Assembly (NCBI GenBank): GCA_023393635.1
Contig: JAEWKT010000016.1
Span: 62,001-126,000, forward strand
Length of the DNA: 64,000 nucleotides
Direction: 5' to 3'
Source: Pseudomonadota bacterium
GTDB taxonomy: Bacteria; Pseudomonadota; Gammaproteobacteria; Pseudomonadales; Moraxellaceae
Both the position numbers and the translations under genes were made by a program. Of this stretch, positions 1 to 8,995 are shown piece by piece. Numbering within the stretch: the stretch's first letter is position 1; the number at the start of each line of letters is the position of its first letter. The notes under the pieces were generated by a model, which searched no databases, had not been told where the DNA came from, and saw only the letters and a list, made by a program, of their open reading frames with translations.

Positions 1-950
1 GTCTCATCAGCATGCCGCTCCCGCATTAACTGCCCAACATTTATTTGTTGACGCTGGCTCACTTCGGTAGCGCGCGCATCGCCCAAATGTGAATTGTGCG
101 CCCACACGACTATTTTGGCAGATTGCCCCTGTTCCTGCTGGTGATCTGCCAGTGCATCAATGGTATCAACCATATGCGTGTCACGCAGATTCCATGAATT
201 ATCCCGACCACGGAACATGGCACGGTAATATCGCTCTGCATTCACGGCCAGACGTGCATTTTGTTCAGCATAAAAATGTTCATCTTCTGCCAATATGCCA
301 TCGTTTTGCGTGAGCTGTTGCTCATGCTTGCGAAGTTCCATTAATTGGGCAATGACGGCATCTTCACACGGTTCTGCCACACCATACTCGGTAGCCATCC
401 CATAGGTTTGCGGCTCTTTGCCAAAGTTATCAAAACAACTATAGCGTTCCTTGGCACGCTTGGCAGCCGCAGGATCTATCGGCTGCAAATAATCAACAAC
501 TGCATCCATAGAGCGATGTAAGCTGTATAAATCCATGCCATAAAATCCAGCAAGCGGGCTACTGCTATCTATGGCTTGTGTATTGTATTGCCGCAGCCAG
601 TTAATAAATTCCAGCACCACGTCATTACGCCACATCCAGCGTGGAAACCGCTTGAAATCGGCCAGTGCTGCCTGAGCATCTAAGTCATTACCCTGAGTGC
701 GCACATAACGATTCACCCGATAAGCATCTGGCCAGTCTGCTTCGACGATCACTGCACTAAAATTTTTTTCTTCAATCAACCGCTGGGTAATGCGGGCACG
801 CTCCTGATAAAACTCATGCGTGCCATGCGACGCCTCACCAATCAGCACAAAACGGGCATTACCAATTTGCTCAAATAACTGATCATCATCAGCCGCACTG
901 CCCTTTAAAATATGGGCTTGTGCGTGAAGCTGGTTTAAATCATTGGCCAT
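1..950 (-). CDS. Erythromycin esterase family protein (partial, 3' end missing)
   Basis: This reading frame runs open from an ATG at 950 off the left edge of the window, so only the N-terminal 316 residues are present. My translation shows hallmarks of the erythromycin esterase/EreA-like superfamily: GEASHGTHEFYQER near residue 35, EADWPDAYRVNRYVR near residue 65, and WAHNSHLGDA near residue 290, whose histidines and acidic residues are the expected catalytic groups. A GGAG ribosome-binding site lies about 7 nt before the ATG. There is no signal peptide, so the protein is probably cytoplasmic. Chromosomal members usually have unknown substrates and do not by themselves imply macrolide resistance. 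It reads away from the neighbouring esterase gene. Confidence 0.85.
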   Translation of the reverse strand, partial: MANDLNQLHAQAHILKGSAADDDQLFEQIGNARFVLIGEASHGTHEFYQERARITQRLIEEKNFSAVIVEADWPDAYRVNRYVRTQGNDLDAQAALADFKRFPRWMWRNDVVLEFINWLRQYNTQAIDSSSPLAGFYGMDLYSLHRSMDAVVDYLQPIDPAAAKRAKERYSCFDNFGKEPQTYGMATEYGVAEPCEDAVIAQLMELRKHEQQLTQNDGILAEDEHFYAEQNARLAVNAERYYRAMFRGRDNSWNLRDTHMVDTIDALADHQQEQGQSAKIVVWAHNSHLGDARATEVSQRQQINVGQLMRERHADE

Positions 951-1138
951 GACAATCTCCAGAGCATCCAGTGATATGTATACAACACAATATGAAAAAC
1001 CTGCATATAAAATGCGGCTTTAAAATAAAGCGGATGATTTTTTATAAACGAAATGCGTTAAACACTGGATAGTTGTTCTAAAGACGAATGGTCAATTTTT
1101 GCAAGTAGTCATACAGGTTTGTAAACCATACACTATCC

Positions 1139-2083
1139 TTAGTGGTTTAATACTGTACTTAGATAATCCAGAATGACTTGTCGAGTGGGTTTATACCAGC
1201 TTAGGCGGCTTGCCACGCTTGCCATAATAGACACATGGCTTGCCCCTTCAATGACCTGATGCTGTACGGGAATATGTTGCTGCTGTAAAGCTGCTTTCAT
1301 TTTTTGTGTGTTGCTTAGCTTTACTCTTTTATCATTTGAACCTGTCAACAATAAATGTGGCGGCGCATCTACCCTTATGTGACGGTCTGGCATGACCTGA
1401 TCTGGTGTCAGGTTAGCTGGAAATGCATTGCGGGTGCCGTCATTGCGAAAATCATAACTGTATGGCCCAGCAATACCAATCACGGCTTTAATATGCGATA
1501 CAGGGAACTTCACTTCATCTAGCCAGCGTTTATTATCCACTGCTTCCACAGCATTAAAGGCACCTGCAGAATGTCCTATCACAATAATTTGCTGATGATC
1601 ACCACCATATTGCCGAATATGCTCATTTACCCATTGCAGTGCTAAAGCAGTATCTTGTACATACTCCGGATATTTGTGCTGTGGTGCCAAGCGATAGTTT
1701 ATGACCACAGTCACATAGCCTGCCTTGGCAAAGCTCTCACCGACAAACAGGTAATCCTCCTTATTACCAGTTGTCCATGCTCCACCATATACAAACACAA
1801 TTACTGGTTTTAAAGGTGCACTCGTTGCCTGCTGCGCAAATGGCATATAAATATCCAGATTTTGACGCGGCTGCTGACCATAGGCCAAATTGTACTGCGC
1901 TTTAAAATCTTTTTTGGTAATGCCATTTAGTAGCTTCACCGTAGAAAACCGAGGGCTATCGGCCTGCATCACTTGACTGTCATTGTTCATTGTTGGCAAA
2001 GGCTGACTGGAAGAATTAGCGGGTATCGAACTACAGCTGACCAGTACAAAACTGGCGACCAATGTACAGAAGATTTTTGCCAT
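1139..2083 (-). CDS. Alpha/beta hydrolase, putative esterase lipoprotein
   Basis: Predicted envelope lipoprotein with an alpha/beta-hydrolase fold. The N-terminus is hydrophobic and ends in a lipobox (LVSC, Cys17). The oxyanion region VYGGAWTTG corresponds to the HGGxW motif of BD-FAE and carboxylesterase-type enzymes. The nucleophile elbow is GHSAGA, followed by GSNDKRV for the acid and GASHVS for the catalytic histidine. I place the start at 2083 rather than the in-frame ATG at 2095, because GGAG sits 6 nt before the 2083 codon and nothing suitable precedes the other. The mature protein is about 298 residues, normal for the family. The substrate is unknown; short acyl esters are the usual guess. 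It stands alone between AT-rich gaps. Confidence 0.85.
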   Translation of the reverse strand: MAKIFCTLVASFVLVSCSSIPANSSSQPLPTMNNDSQVMQADSPRFSTVKLLNGITKKDFKAQYNLAYGQQPRQNLDIYMPFAQQATSAPLKPVIVFVYGGAWTTGNKEDYLFVGESFAKAGYVTVVINYRLAPQHKYPEYVQDTALALQWVNEHIRQYGGDHQQIIVIGHSAGAFNAVEAVDNKRWLDEVKFPVSHIKAVIGIAGPYSYDFRNDGTRNAFPANLTPDQVMPDRHIRVDAPPHLLLTGSNDKRVKLSNTQKMKAALQQQHIPVQHQVIEGASHVSIMASVASRLSWYKPTRQVILDYLSTVLNH

Positions 2084-2161
2084 CAGTCGCTCCATTTATA
2101 GTGATAAACGCTATTTAATTAAACTATTTTAATCAGTGATCTTTAAAATAACTGATTAAAA

Positions 2162-2935
2162 CTACGGTGCCTGGGTTTCATCCATTTGCTCAGCCTGATC
2201 AGGTGCCGCCTCTTCAGGGTCAATTGCCACTGGTGTTTCATCATTTAACGGGCTAACTGATGCGGTAGGCGTTGGCGCAAAGCTACTGCTGGCACTGGAC
2301 TGTGACAAGGCATTGTTGCTGGTTGCTGCGCCTGACTCTGTTAACAGATCAATGAGCGATACCACTTTTACAATATTAGGCGTATTTTGCACAATATTAA
2401 TCAACACCTGATTTTCAGCGGGGGTGAGTTTACCCATCACATATACCACACCATCTTCAGTTTGTACTTTTACTTTGGTGTCTGAGATATCAGGTGAGCT
2501 CACCAGCATACGACGAATATTGGCAGTTACAATGCTGTCTTGAATAATGGTGTTATAAGAAATTTTTTCACCAATCGTAATATAATTATGCACTGTTTTT
2601 GCATCAGACATGGCTTTAATATTGTCTTCAGCCAATTGCTTTAAGTACTGATCTTTTACCTGTCCAGTCAGTAACACCGCACTATGAAAACTTGAAATAT
2701 TAATCCGCGCGTATTTAAAGCGTTCGTCCAGTTTATACATATTGACTTTGGACGTGCGCTCAATGGAATTATCATTTAAAACCTGAGAAAAGGTTCTAAT
2801 GCCACTGCCTGTTCCTAAAGGCGCAGGCCCTGTGCTTTGCGCTAAAAATGTCGCGCAACCCGTCAATCCTAACAACCCAAATGACATCACTAACACCAGA
2901 CCCGCTTTTAATCCTGGCTGTCCAGACTTTTGCAT
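2162..2935 (-). CDS. dolP: BON-domain outer-membrane lipoprotein, DolP-like
   Basis: A lipoprotein with two BON domains, the architecture of DolP (formerly YraP), which binds anionic phospholipid at the inner face of the outer membrane and supports BAM-dependent envelope integrity. The signal peptide ends in LTGC (Cys27). Two BON repeats follow, the second containing VQTEDGVVYVMGKLTPAEN, with its typical glycine. The last 55 or so residues are a Ser/Thr/Pro/Glu-rich tail without a domain, longer than in the E. coli protein. AGGG lies 8 nt before the ATG at 2935, so I reject the longer start at 2959. It sits with yraN, an lpoA-like gene and rsmI, the conserved yraL-yraM-yraN-yraP neighbourhood. 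Confidence 0.88.
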   Translation of the reverse strand: MQKSGQPGLKAGLVLVMSFGLLGLTGCATFLAQSTGPAPLGTGSGIRTFSQVLNDNSIERTSKVNMYKLDERFKYARINISSFHSAVLLTGQVKDQYLKQLAEDNIKAMSDAKTVHNYITIGEKISYNTIIQDSIVTANIRRMLVSSPDISDTKVKVQTEDGVVYVMGKLTPAENQVLINIVQNTPNIVKVVSLIDLLTESGAATSNNALSQSSASSSFAPTPTASVSPLNDETPVAIDPEEAAPDQAEQMDETQAP

Positions 2936-3110
2936 AAAGCATTCCCTCAATAGAATCAATTGTTAACATGGAGCCAGTGTAACTATTTTTTGATTAAATT
3001 TTGCATGACTCCGCACAACATCTGCCAGTTTCATTAAATTAAATGAAACAAATATGAATTTTATAGCGACGCTATATTAATAAAAACATTAATCACTGCT
3101 GTTTTTAGGA

Positions 3111-3497
3111 TCAGGCAACATAAAATGCTGCCTCAATCCACTCAAATTCACGCTGTCCATTCGCCATTAGCGTGCAGGCAATGACATCAAAGCGGCAATT
3201 GAAATGTTGATAGTGTGGATGACGCTGCAAAAAAATTGCAGCTGCACGGCCAATTTTACGCTGTTTTGCGACCGTAATGCTCTCTAAGGCATTGACCATG
3301 CTATTTGCTTGACGTTGTCTAACTTCTACAAAAACAAGTGTATTGCCCTGTTGAACTATTAGATCAACTTCACCCAAACGGGTATTAAAATTTTGGGCAA
3401 CTACCTTAAAACCTTGTTGAGTTAAAAAAATGGCGGCTGCATCTTCTGCTGCCGCACCTTTTTGGTGAGTTGGGCTGCTTGATCTGCCAACCGTCAT
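3111..3497 (-). CDS. yraN: YraN family (UPF0102) endonuclease-like protein
   Basis: Small UPF0102 protein of 128 residues, the usual length. The family has a restriction-endonuclease-like fold resembling Holliday-junction resolvases. The visible signature is GxxAEDAAAIFLTQQGF near residue 15, then NFNTRLGEVDLI with the conserved Glu and Asp and VFVEVRQR with the catalytic-type ExR/K. The molecular function is not established. It starts one base after the stop of the upstream LpoA-like gene, so the two are almost certainly co-transcribed and translationally coupled. Confidence 0.9.
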   Translation of the reverse strand: MTVGRSSSPTHQKGAAAEDAAAIFLTQQGFKVVAQNFNTRLGEVDLIVQQGNTLVFVEVRQRQANSMVNALESITVAKQRKIGRAAAIFLQRHPHYQHFNCRFDVIACTLMANGQREFEWIEAAFYVA

Positions 3498-3498
3498 G

Positions 3499-4434
3499 CT
3501 AGTAAAAACTCAAGCCATCTGGCTGTACTTTCATACACATGGGTTGGCGCTCAATGACATTATCAGTAATTTTAATTTGCCCCGTACGACCTGCAAAATT
3601 TTGTGGTTTGTTGCTGGTTGCAATGTGGCTGGCAATAGTCCAGGCATCGGCTCCAAAAGCCAATAACCGCTGATAAGGCACGGTGATCTGATTTTGTTGA
3701 TAGCTTTCCAGCAATTCTGGCCATGCCGACTGATAAAGTGCTGGGATATCACAAAACTGTAAGCCATTTGGCAAAATCGCGTTTTCTGTGATCACCAAAG
3801 GCACGGTATACAATCGTTGCTGCGGCAGGTTTTTAAAACTGTTAATCCAGTCGTAGTCACCCAGCAATAAAACGCCTTGTTGCTCAAAAATTTTTGATGG
3901 CAATTTTGCCCGATCCACCAGTTTATCGCCCCAGAGACGATCCATGGCTTCTCTAAAACGCGTGGTGCTGTTTTTTCGGCTATCTTGCGTCAATACAATC
4001 AGCTCGCCTACGCTATCTGCCTGAATACGCTTGGTAATTGCCAAGGCATCTTCATCAGGTGATAATGCAAATTGCCATACGTTAGCATTGGTTTTATAGA
4101 CCTGATTTAACGCCAGGGTTTTTACTTTTGGCCTGGATTGCACCAGCACCTCTACTTCCTCACGCGCCAAAGGCCCAATCACCAGTTGTGTTGATTTTTT
4201 TACTTCATTTTTTAAAATATCACTGATCGGACGCTGGCTATTATCAACAAAGCGCAGCGTTGGCCGATATTTTCCTGCATAATAGGCTGCCTGTATGCCA
4301 TCACGTACACTATTGGCAGCTAATGCCATCGGCCCCTTTTCAGGCAAAATGATCAGCACTTCAGCGTGTGCCGTCATGGGTAACAATATGCTTAACCCAA
4401 TAGCAGACAACAAATTCAAAATTTTCTTATTCAT
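3499..4434 (-). CDS. Short LpoA-like penicillin-binding-protein activator
   Basis: Position (next to rsmI and yraN) and sequence point to the LpoA family, whose E. coli member activates the peptidoglycan synthase PBP1A. Residues 1-24 form a signal peptide ending AHA; no cysteine follows, so this copy is not a lipoprotein. The remainder (ILPEKGPMALAANSVRDGI, then GPLAREEVEVL) resembles the periplasmic-binding-protein-like C-terminal domain. At 311 residues it is under half the length of E. coli LpoA and lacks the N-terminal TPR-like domain. It may be a soluble periplasmic variant or may no longer act on PBP1A. Its start codon lies 15 bp from that of the divergent rsmI. Confidence 0.7.
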   Translation of the reverse strand: MNKKILNLLSAIGLSILLPMTAHAEVLIILPEKGPMALAANSVRDGIQAAYYAGKYRPTLRFVDNSQRPISDILKNEVKKSTQLVIGPLAREEVEVLVQSRPKVKTLALNQVYKTNANVWQFALSPDEDALAITKRIQADSVGELIVLTQDSRKNSTTRFREAMDRLWGDKLVDRAKLPSKIFEQQGVLLLGDYDWINSFKNLPQQRLYTVPLVITENAILPNGLQFCDIPALYQSAWPELLESYQQNQITVPYQRLLAFGADAWTIASHIATSNKPQNFAGRTGQIKITDNVIERQPMCMKVQPDGLSFY

Positions 4435-4449
4435 GGAGCAGCCTTCCGC

Positions 4450-5286
4450 ATGAGCGCTTATTTATATGTGGTGGCAACGCCAATTGGTCACCTCGAAGAT
4501 ATTTCACCGCGTGCAATACAAATTTTGCGTGACGTCGATTTAATTGCCGCCGAAGATACGCGGCACGCAGCACGCTTAACAGATGCCTATCATATAACAA
4601 CTCCTGTCACTGCTTGCCATGATCATAATGAAAATCACAAAACCTCTGAAATTATTCACAAAATTAAACAAGGCCAGTCTATCGCATTAATCAGCGATGC
4701 AGGTACACCACTGATTAGTGACCCTGGTTTTAAATTGGTTCGTGCTGCGCATGAGCATCATATTCGGGTCATTCCTGTGCCTGGTGCTTGTGCCGCCATT
4801 GCAGCCTTAAGTGCCGCAGGCCTGCCAAGCGACCGTTTTAGTTTTGAAGGTTTTTTGCCTGCCAAAGCCCATGCACGCCAGCAAAAATTAGAAGCACTTA
4901 AAGCCGCGACCCAAACGTTAATTTTTTATGAAGCACCGCACCGCATTGTGAGCTGCACGCAGGACATGCTGGATATTTTTGGCGCTGAACGTGAAGTCAC
5001 TATGGCACGAGAAATTACCAAAACCTTTGAAACCATTAAAAAAACCACTTTCGGTGAATTGGTAGATTGGGTGAAAAATGACCCTAACCAGCAAAAAGGT
5101 GAAATTGTACTGGTCGTGGCTGGTAAACCAGATACAGGCGAGCAAGATCAACAAAAAATAGACGACTTATTAAAGCGTTTATTACAGGATTTACCTGTCA
5201 AACCTGCCTCACAACTGGCCGCCGATTTAACGGGCCTGAAAAAAAACGAGCTATATCAACGGGCACTGCAACTAAAACAAACTTAA
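4450..5286 (+). CDS. rsmI: 16S rRNA (cytidine(1402)-2'-O)-methyltransferase
   Basis: SAM-dependent tetrapyrrole-methylase-fold enzyme that 2'-O-methylates C1402 in the decoding centre of 16S rRNA. Family signatures are complete: YVVATPIGHLEDISPRA at the N-terminus, AAEDTRH near residue 35, ISDAGTPLISDPG near residue 80 and PVPGACA near 105. The 278-residue length is normal. The ATG at 4450 is preceded by GGAG inside the short gap shared with the divergent LpoA-like gene. The gene is followed by a hairpin with a T-run at about 5328-5366, so it is probably monocistronic. Confidence 0.95.
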   Translation: MSAYLYVVATPIGHLEDISPRAIQILRDVDLIAAEDTRHAARLTDAYHITTPVTACHDHNENHKTSEIIHKIKQGQSIALISDAGTPLISDPGFKLVRAAHEHHIRVIPVPGACAAIAALSAAGLPSDRFSFEGFLPAKAHARQQKLEALKAATQTLIFYEAPHRIVSCTQDMLDIFGAEREVTMAREITKTFETIKKTTFGELVDWVKNDPNQQKGEIVLVVAGKPDTGEQDQQKIDDLLKRLLQDLPVKPASQLAADLTGLKKNELYQRALQLKQT

Positions 5287-5327
5287 ACCCTACATATATA
5301 CCCGAGAAAATCTTTTAAACACCAAGC

Positions 5328-5366
5328 CTGTTAGTTACCTGTCGCTCACAGGCACATAACAGTTTT
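5328..5366 (+). terminator. Candidate rho-independent terminator after rsmI
   Basis: Nested inverted repeat: CTGTTA (5328-5333) pairs with TAACAG (5357-5362), enclosing CCTGT/ACAGG (5338-5342 / 5348-5352). A short TTTT follows. The U-tract is modest, so strength is uncertain. Confidence 0.5.
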
Positions 5367-5431
5367 AAGATAGTACTCAGCGCAAGCTTTGCTAATCTAG
5401 GCGGCAATTTCATATAAACGGATGAGCTATC

Positions 5432-5812
5432 ATGCCAAGAATAATGCTCTTAACGGCATCACTAAGTGCCCTACTGCTGAGTGCCTGCTCCTCAAGCATA
5501 CAACCATCGCCCATGCCTCAAGCAGGCAATCAGCAGTCCACATGGGTTGCAAAAGATTTAGGCTTAAAACAATGCGAGCAGGGTTCCGCACAAGACGCAC
5601 TCAATAGCACTCAGCAAATATTAAAACAGCATCAGATAAAAATATCCTCTGCCCATTGCGCAGATGACGGCATGATGCGTGTTCAGGTGTGCGGTGCGCC
5701 TCAAGGCAAACTTGGTTTGTATAAAATTAAACAAGCACAGTTAGGCAAAGCGCAGTCACTTGGCTTTCAGCAAGTCCAAGCAAGGCAGTACCAGCAAGTA
5801 GAATGCGCATAA
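5432..5812 (+). CDS. Small hypothetical lipoprotein
   Basis: A 126-residue protein with a classic lipoprotein signal (LLLSAC, Cys19 followed by serines), so it is probably anchored in the outer membrane. The mature part contains four or five further cysteines (KQCEQ, AHCAD, VQVCGAP, VECA) spread over about 80 residues, suggesting disulfide bonds. I recognise no named family. GGATGAG precedes the ATG. The 3' end faces folP across a 63-bp gap. Confidence 0.7.
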   Translation: MPRIMLLTASLSALLLSACSSSIQPSPMPQAGNQQSTWVAKDLGLKQCEQGSAQDALNSTQQILKQHQIKISSAHCADDGMMRVQVCGAPQGKLGLYKIKQAQLGKAQSLGFQQVQARQYQQVECA

Positions 5813-5875
5813 AAACCTGATGGCTATTAAATAAGTAGATGACTACTAAATATGCAGGTGCCTGCCTAACTGTAT

Positions 5876-6742
5876 TTAATCATCCTTAGCCATGGTACTG
5901 GCATGCCATAACTGTAAATGCTGCTTGGTGGCCAGTACATCATGCGTACGTACAATAGATGCCCCTTGCTGAACTGACATTAAATGGCCAGCAAGGCCTG
6001 CGTAGAGGCGATCATTAACTGCTGCACCGCCTAGAGCCTCACCCAAAAAACGCTTGCGGGATAAACCGCTCAGCCAGGGCATGGCAAAATAGTCGCTGAA
6101 TTGATACAGTGCATTCAATAATTCTAAGTTTTGCGCCGCATTTTTGGCAAAGCCAAATCCAGGGTCTAAAATAATATTTGTGTGTTTGATGCCCGCAAGT
6201 AATGCCGCTTCAATACGCTGCTGTAATTCTTCAATGACTTCTTTAACGATATTTTTATAATGGGCCAGACTATTCATGGTATTTGGCTCACCACGCATAT
6301 GCATCAGAATAATTGGAATATCAAGCGTCGCTGCCATATCAAGTGCATTGGGTCTCGTTAAAGCACGCACATCATTCCAGATATGTGCCCCTGCCTTGAC
6401 GGCCTCCTGCATGACTTCAGGCGTACTGGTATCAATTGAAATAAATACATCAAGCTGCTGACTAATTGCTTCTACCGCAGGAACAACCCGCTGTATTTCT
6501 TCCTCGATACTGACAGGAGCTGCATCTGGACGCGTAGACTCACCGCCAATATCAATAATACTTGCTCCTTGCGCGACCATTTGTTTGGCATGCTGTAGCG
6601 CGTATTCAAGGCTAGTGTACTGTCCCCCATCTGAAAATGAATCTGGTGTGACATTCAAAATGCCCATAATCTGTGGTTGGGATAAATCCAGACATTTGTT
6701 ATTCAGTGTCAGCTGAACTTGAGGTAAAGAGCGTAATTGCAT
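5876..6742 (-). CDS. folP: Dihydropteroate synthase
   Basis: Joins p-aminobenzoate to 6-hydroxymethyl-dihydropterin diphosphate in folate synthesis; the target of sulfonamides. Diagnostic motifs are GILNVTPDSFSDGG near residue 30, DIGGESTRP near 65, SIDTSTPEV, WNDVRAL, HMRGEP and the C-terminal SGLSRKRFLG. The start at 6742 has GGAAAG upstream; an in-frame ATG at 6766 has no such site. The product is 288 residues. It lies downstream of ftsH, as in many gammaproteobacteria, but a hairpin-terminator separates them, so folP may also use its own promoter in that 170-bp gap. Confidence 0.96.
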   Translation of the reverse strand: MQLRSLPQVQLTLNNKCLDLSQPQIMGILNVTPDSFSDGGQYTSLEYALQHAKQMVAQGASIIDIGGESTRPDAAPVSIEEEIQRVVPAVEAISQQLDVFISIDTSTPEVMQEAVKAGAHIWNDVRALTRPNALDMAATLDIPIILMHMRGEPNTMNSLAHYKNIVKEVIEELQQRIEAALLAGIKHTNIILDPGFGFAKNAAQNLELLNALYQFSDYFAMPWLSGLSRKRFLGEALGGAAVNDRLYAGLAGHLMSVQQGASIVRTHDVLATKQHLQLWHASTMAKDD

Positions 6743-6837
6743 GACTTTCCAATAATAGCTTTTCAATAATAGTTACTAATAAATGATCAAGTAATATCAA
6801 TACCAGTTTTAACTTATGAGCAGTTGTAAGTGGTTTA

Positions 6838-6876
6838 ATAAAAAAACCGCACTCATATTAAGTACGGTTTTTTGTT
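6838..6876 (-). terminator. Rho-independent terminator downstream of ftsH
   Basis: 13-bp stem from 6841-6853 to 6861-6873 with a 7-nt loop and A/T runs on both sides. In the minus-strand RNA the single irregular pair is a U-G wobble, while in plus-strand RNA it is a C-A mismatch. That favours use on the ftsH transcript. Confidence 0.75.
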
Positions 6877-6913
6877 TTACTCAGCATCACCCATTAAACA
6901 GTGATCAAGCAGT

Positions 6914-8824
6914 TTACATCGCTGGCAATGGCGGCGGGGTTGATCCACCACCTGAGGAAGAATCGCTACTATCAATGCTCGTGTGGGCAGCAACTGGATT
7001 ATCTGCCACATAAACACGTGGTGGCTGAGGTTCGCGGCCAGCCATGATATCCAGAATCTGCTCACGATCAATGGTTTCCCATTCAAGCAGTGCTTTTACC
7101 ATGGTATGCGCAATATCCAGATGTGACTCAATCAAGTCACGGGCAATTTTATATTGCTCATCTAAAATCCGACGTATTTCAGCGTCCACTTGTTGTTGAG
7201 TGGCCTCAGAGATAGTGCGGTTTCCTACATTGCCAAAGAATCCCTGCGACTGATCTTCTTCATAAACCATCACGCCTAACTTATCGGACATACCGTACTT
7301 GGTCACCATTGCGCGGGCTAATTTTGTGGCACGTTCGAAGTCGTTCGATGCACCTGTGGATTGCTGATTTACAAATACTTCTTCCGCAATTCGGCCACCA
7401 AACAAAATAGAAATCTCGTTGAGCATTTTGTCTTTATAGTGACTAATGCGGTCATGCTCAGGCAACTGCCAAGTCACACCCAAAGCCCAGCCACGTGGCA
7501 TAATAGTTACTTTATGCACAGGATCAGTACCTGGCAGTAGCTCTGCCACAATGGCATGGCCAGCTTCATGATACGCTGTTGCCTTACGCTCTTCTTCACG
7601 CAGCACCATGGATTTGCGCTCAGGACCCATAAAGATTTTATCTTTAGCATCTTCAAAGTCGTGCATATCCACCGTGTTTTTATTACGTCGTGCAGCAAAT
7701 AGAGCAGCTTCATTCACCAGATTGGCAAGGTCAGCCCCACTAAAACCAGGAGTACCGCGTGCCAGTACTTGCGTATCTACACCAGTAGAAGAAGGCAGTT
7801 TGGCCATATGCACATTTAAAATTTGCTCACGACCTTTAATGTCTGGTAAACCCACGGCAACCTGACGGTCAAAACGACCTGGGCGTAATAAAGCTTTATC
7901 CAGTACATCAGCACGATTGGTTGCAGCAATAACAATCACACCTTCGTTATCGTCAAAACCGTCCATTTCAACCAGCATCTGGTTAAGCGTTTGCTCACGC
8001 TCATCATTACCACCACCAGTACCTGAACCACGGTGACGACCCACCGCATCAATCTCATCAATAAAGATAATGCAGGGTGCATGACGTTTGGCTTGTTCAA
8101 ACATATCACGTACACGGGATGCACCCACGCCCACAAACATCTCAACAAAGTCTGAACCAGAAATTGAGAAGAATGGGACTTTGGCCTCACCTGCAATGGC
8201 TTTTGCTAGTAGTGTTTTACCTGTTCCAGGCGGGCCTACCATCAATACACCACGAGGAATTTTAGCACCTAGGCGTTTAAATTTGCTGGGGTCTTTTAAG
8301 AAGTCGACAATTTCAACCACTTCCTGCTTGGCTTCATCACAGCCAGCCACATCTTTAAATGTCAATTTAATCTGGTCTTCGGTCAGCATCTTGGCTTTGG
8401 ACTTCCCAAAACTCATTGGCCCACCTTTACCACCTGCACCACCCTGCATATTGCGCATAAAGAACATAAATAGCAGAACAATCAGGAGTATGGGGAAACT
8501 GGCAATTAATAATTGCATCAGCAAGCCTTGACGGCGTGGTGCAGTACCTTCAATTTCTACATTATTTTTAATTAAATTTGGCATTAATTCAGCGTCAGTC
8601 ACCGCTGGGCGGATACTTTCAAACGCAGTACCGTTCTTTTTTTCGCCAGTGATTTGTTCGTTGTCAATTTTGACCTGTTTAATCTGGCCAGCATTCACTG
8701 CCGCGACGAACTCGGAATAGTTCAATTGATCAGGCTTGTTGCGGTTTTCAAAATTGCTAAATACCAGCACGAGAACACCGATGATGACAAGCCACAACAC
8801 GGCATTCTTGACGAGATCGCTCAA
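6914..8824 (-). CDS. ftsH: ATP-dependent zinc metalloprotease FtsH
   Basis: Membrane-anchored AAA+ protease that degrades misplaced membrane proteins and regulators such as LpxC. Two N-terminal membrane segments (about 7-24 and 101-123) flank a periplasmic domain. Walker A is GPPGTGKT (197-204), Walker B IIFIDEID, and the second region of homology ATNRADVLD. The zinc site is HEAGH (419-423). The C-terminus is acidic and Ser/Pro rich. The start codon is TTG at 8824: it aligns with the family N-terminus and GGGAAG sits about 8 nt upstream. The product is 636 residues. It follows rlmE, the conserved rlmE-ftsH order, and has its own likely promoter. Confidence 0.97.
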   Translation of the reverse strand: MSDLVKNAVLWLVIIGVLVLVFSNFENRNKPDQLNYSEFVAAVNAGQIKQVKIDNEQITGEKKNGTAFESIRPAVTDAELMPNLIKNNVEIEGTAPRRQGLLMQLLIASFPILLIVLLFMFFMRNMQGGAGGKGGPMSFGKSKAKMLTEDQIKLTFKDVAGCDEAKQEVVEIVDFLKDPSKFKRLGAKIPRGVLMVGPPGTGKTLLAKAIAGEAKVPFFSISGSDFVEMFVGVGASRVRDMFEQAKRHAPCIIFIDEIDAVGRHRGSGTGGGNDEREQTLNQMLVEMDGFDDNEGVIVIAATNRADVLDKALLRPGRFDRQVAVGLPDIKGREQILNVHMAKLPSSTGVDTQVLARGTPGFSGADLANLVNEAALFAARRNKNTVDMHDFEDAKDKIFMGPERKSMVLREEERKATAYHEAGHAIVAELLPGTDPVHKVTIMPRGWALGVTWQLPEHDRISHYKDKMLNEISILFGGRIAEEVFVNQQSTGASNDFERATKLARAMVTKYGMSDKLGVMVYEEDQSQGFFGNVGNRTISEATQQQVDAEIRRILDEQYKIARDLIESHLDIAHTMVKALLEWETIDREQILDIMAGREPQPPRVYVADNPVAAHTSIDSSDSSSGGGSTPPPLPAM

Positions 8825-8862
8825 AGCTTTCTTCCCATATATTCATGATGATCACAAGGCGC

Positions 8863-8895
8863 ATTATAGCATTCAAATTATGTCTAAATTGTCAA
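8863..8895 (-). promoter_or_regulatory. Candidate ftsH promoter (extended -10)
   Basis: On the minus strand a perfect TATAAT (8863-8868) is preceded by TGC, making an extended -10 element, with TTGACA at 8890-8895. The 21-nt spacing is long for sigma70, so the extended -10 probably does most of the work. It lies about 40 bp before the ftsH start codon. Confidence 0.55.
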
Positions 8896-8995
8896 GATTC
8901 AGTACATAACCACCTGATCGATGTGATCTTTCACTCAGGTTTTAATCAAATTTAAGCTGCAATTAATATTGTATCGAGACTTAAACTTTATCGCT

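Noticed and set aside
1..950. Reading the partial EreA-like gene as a macrolide resistance determinant.
   Set aside because: The superfamily is broad and most chromosomal members have other or unknown substrates; the window gives no resistance context.
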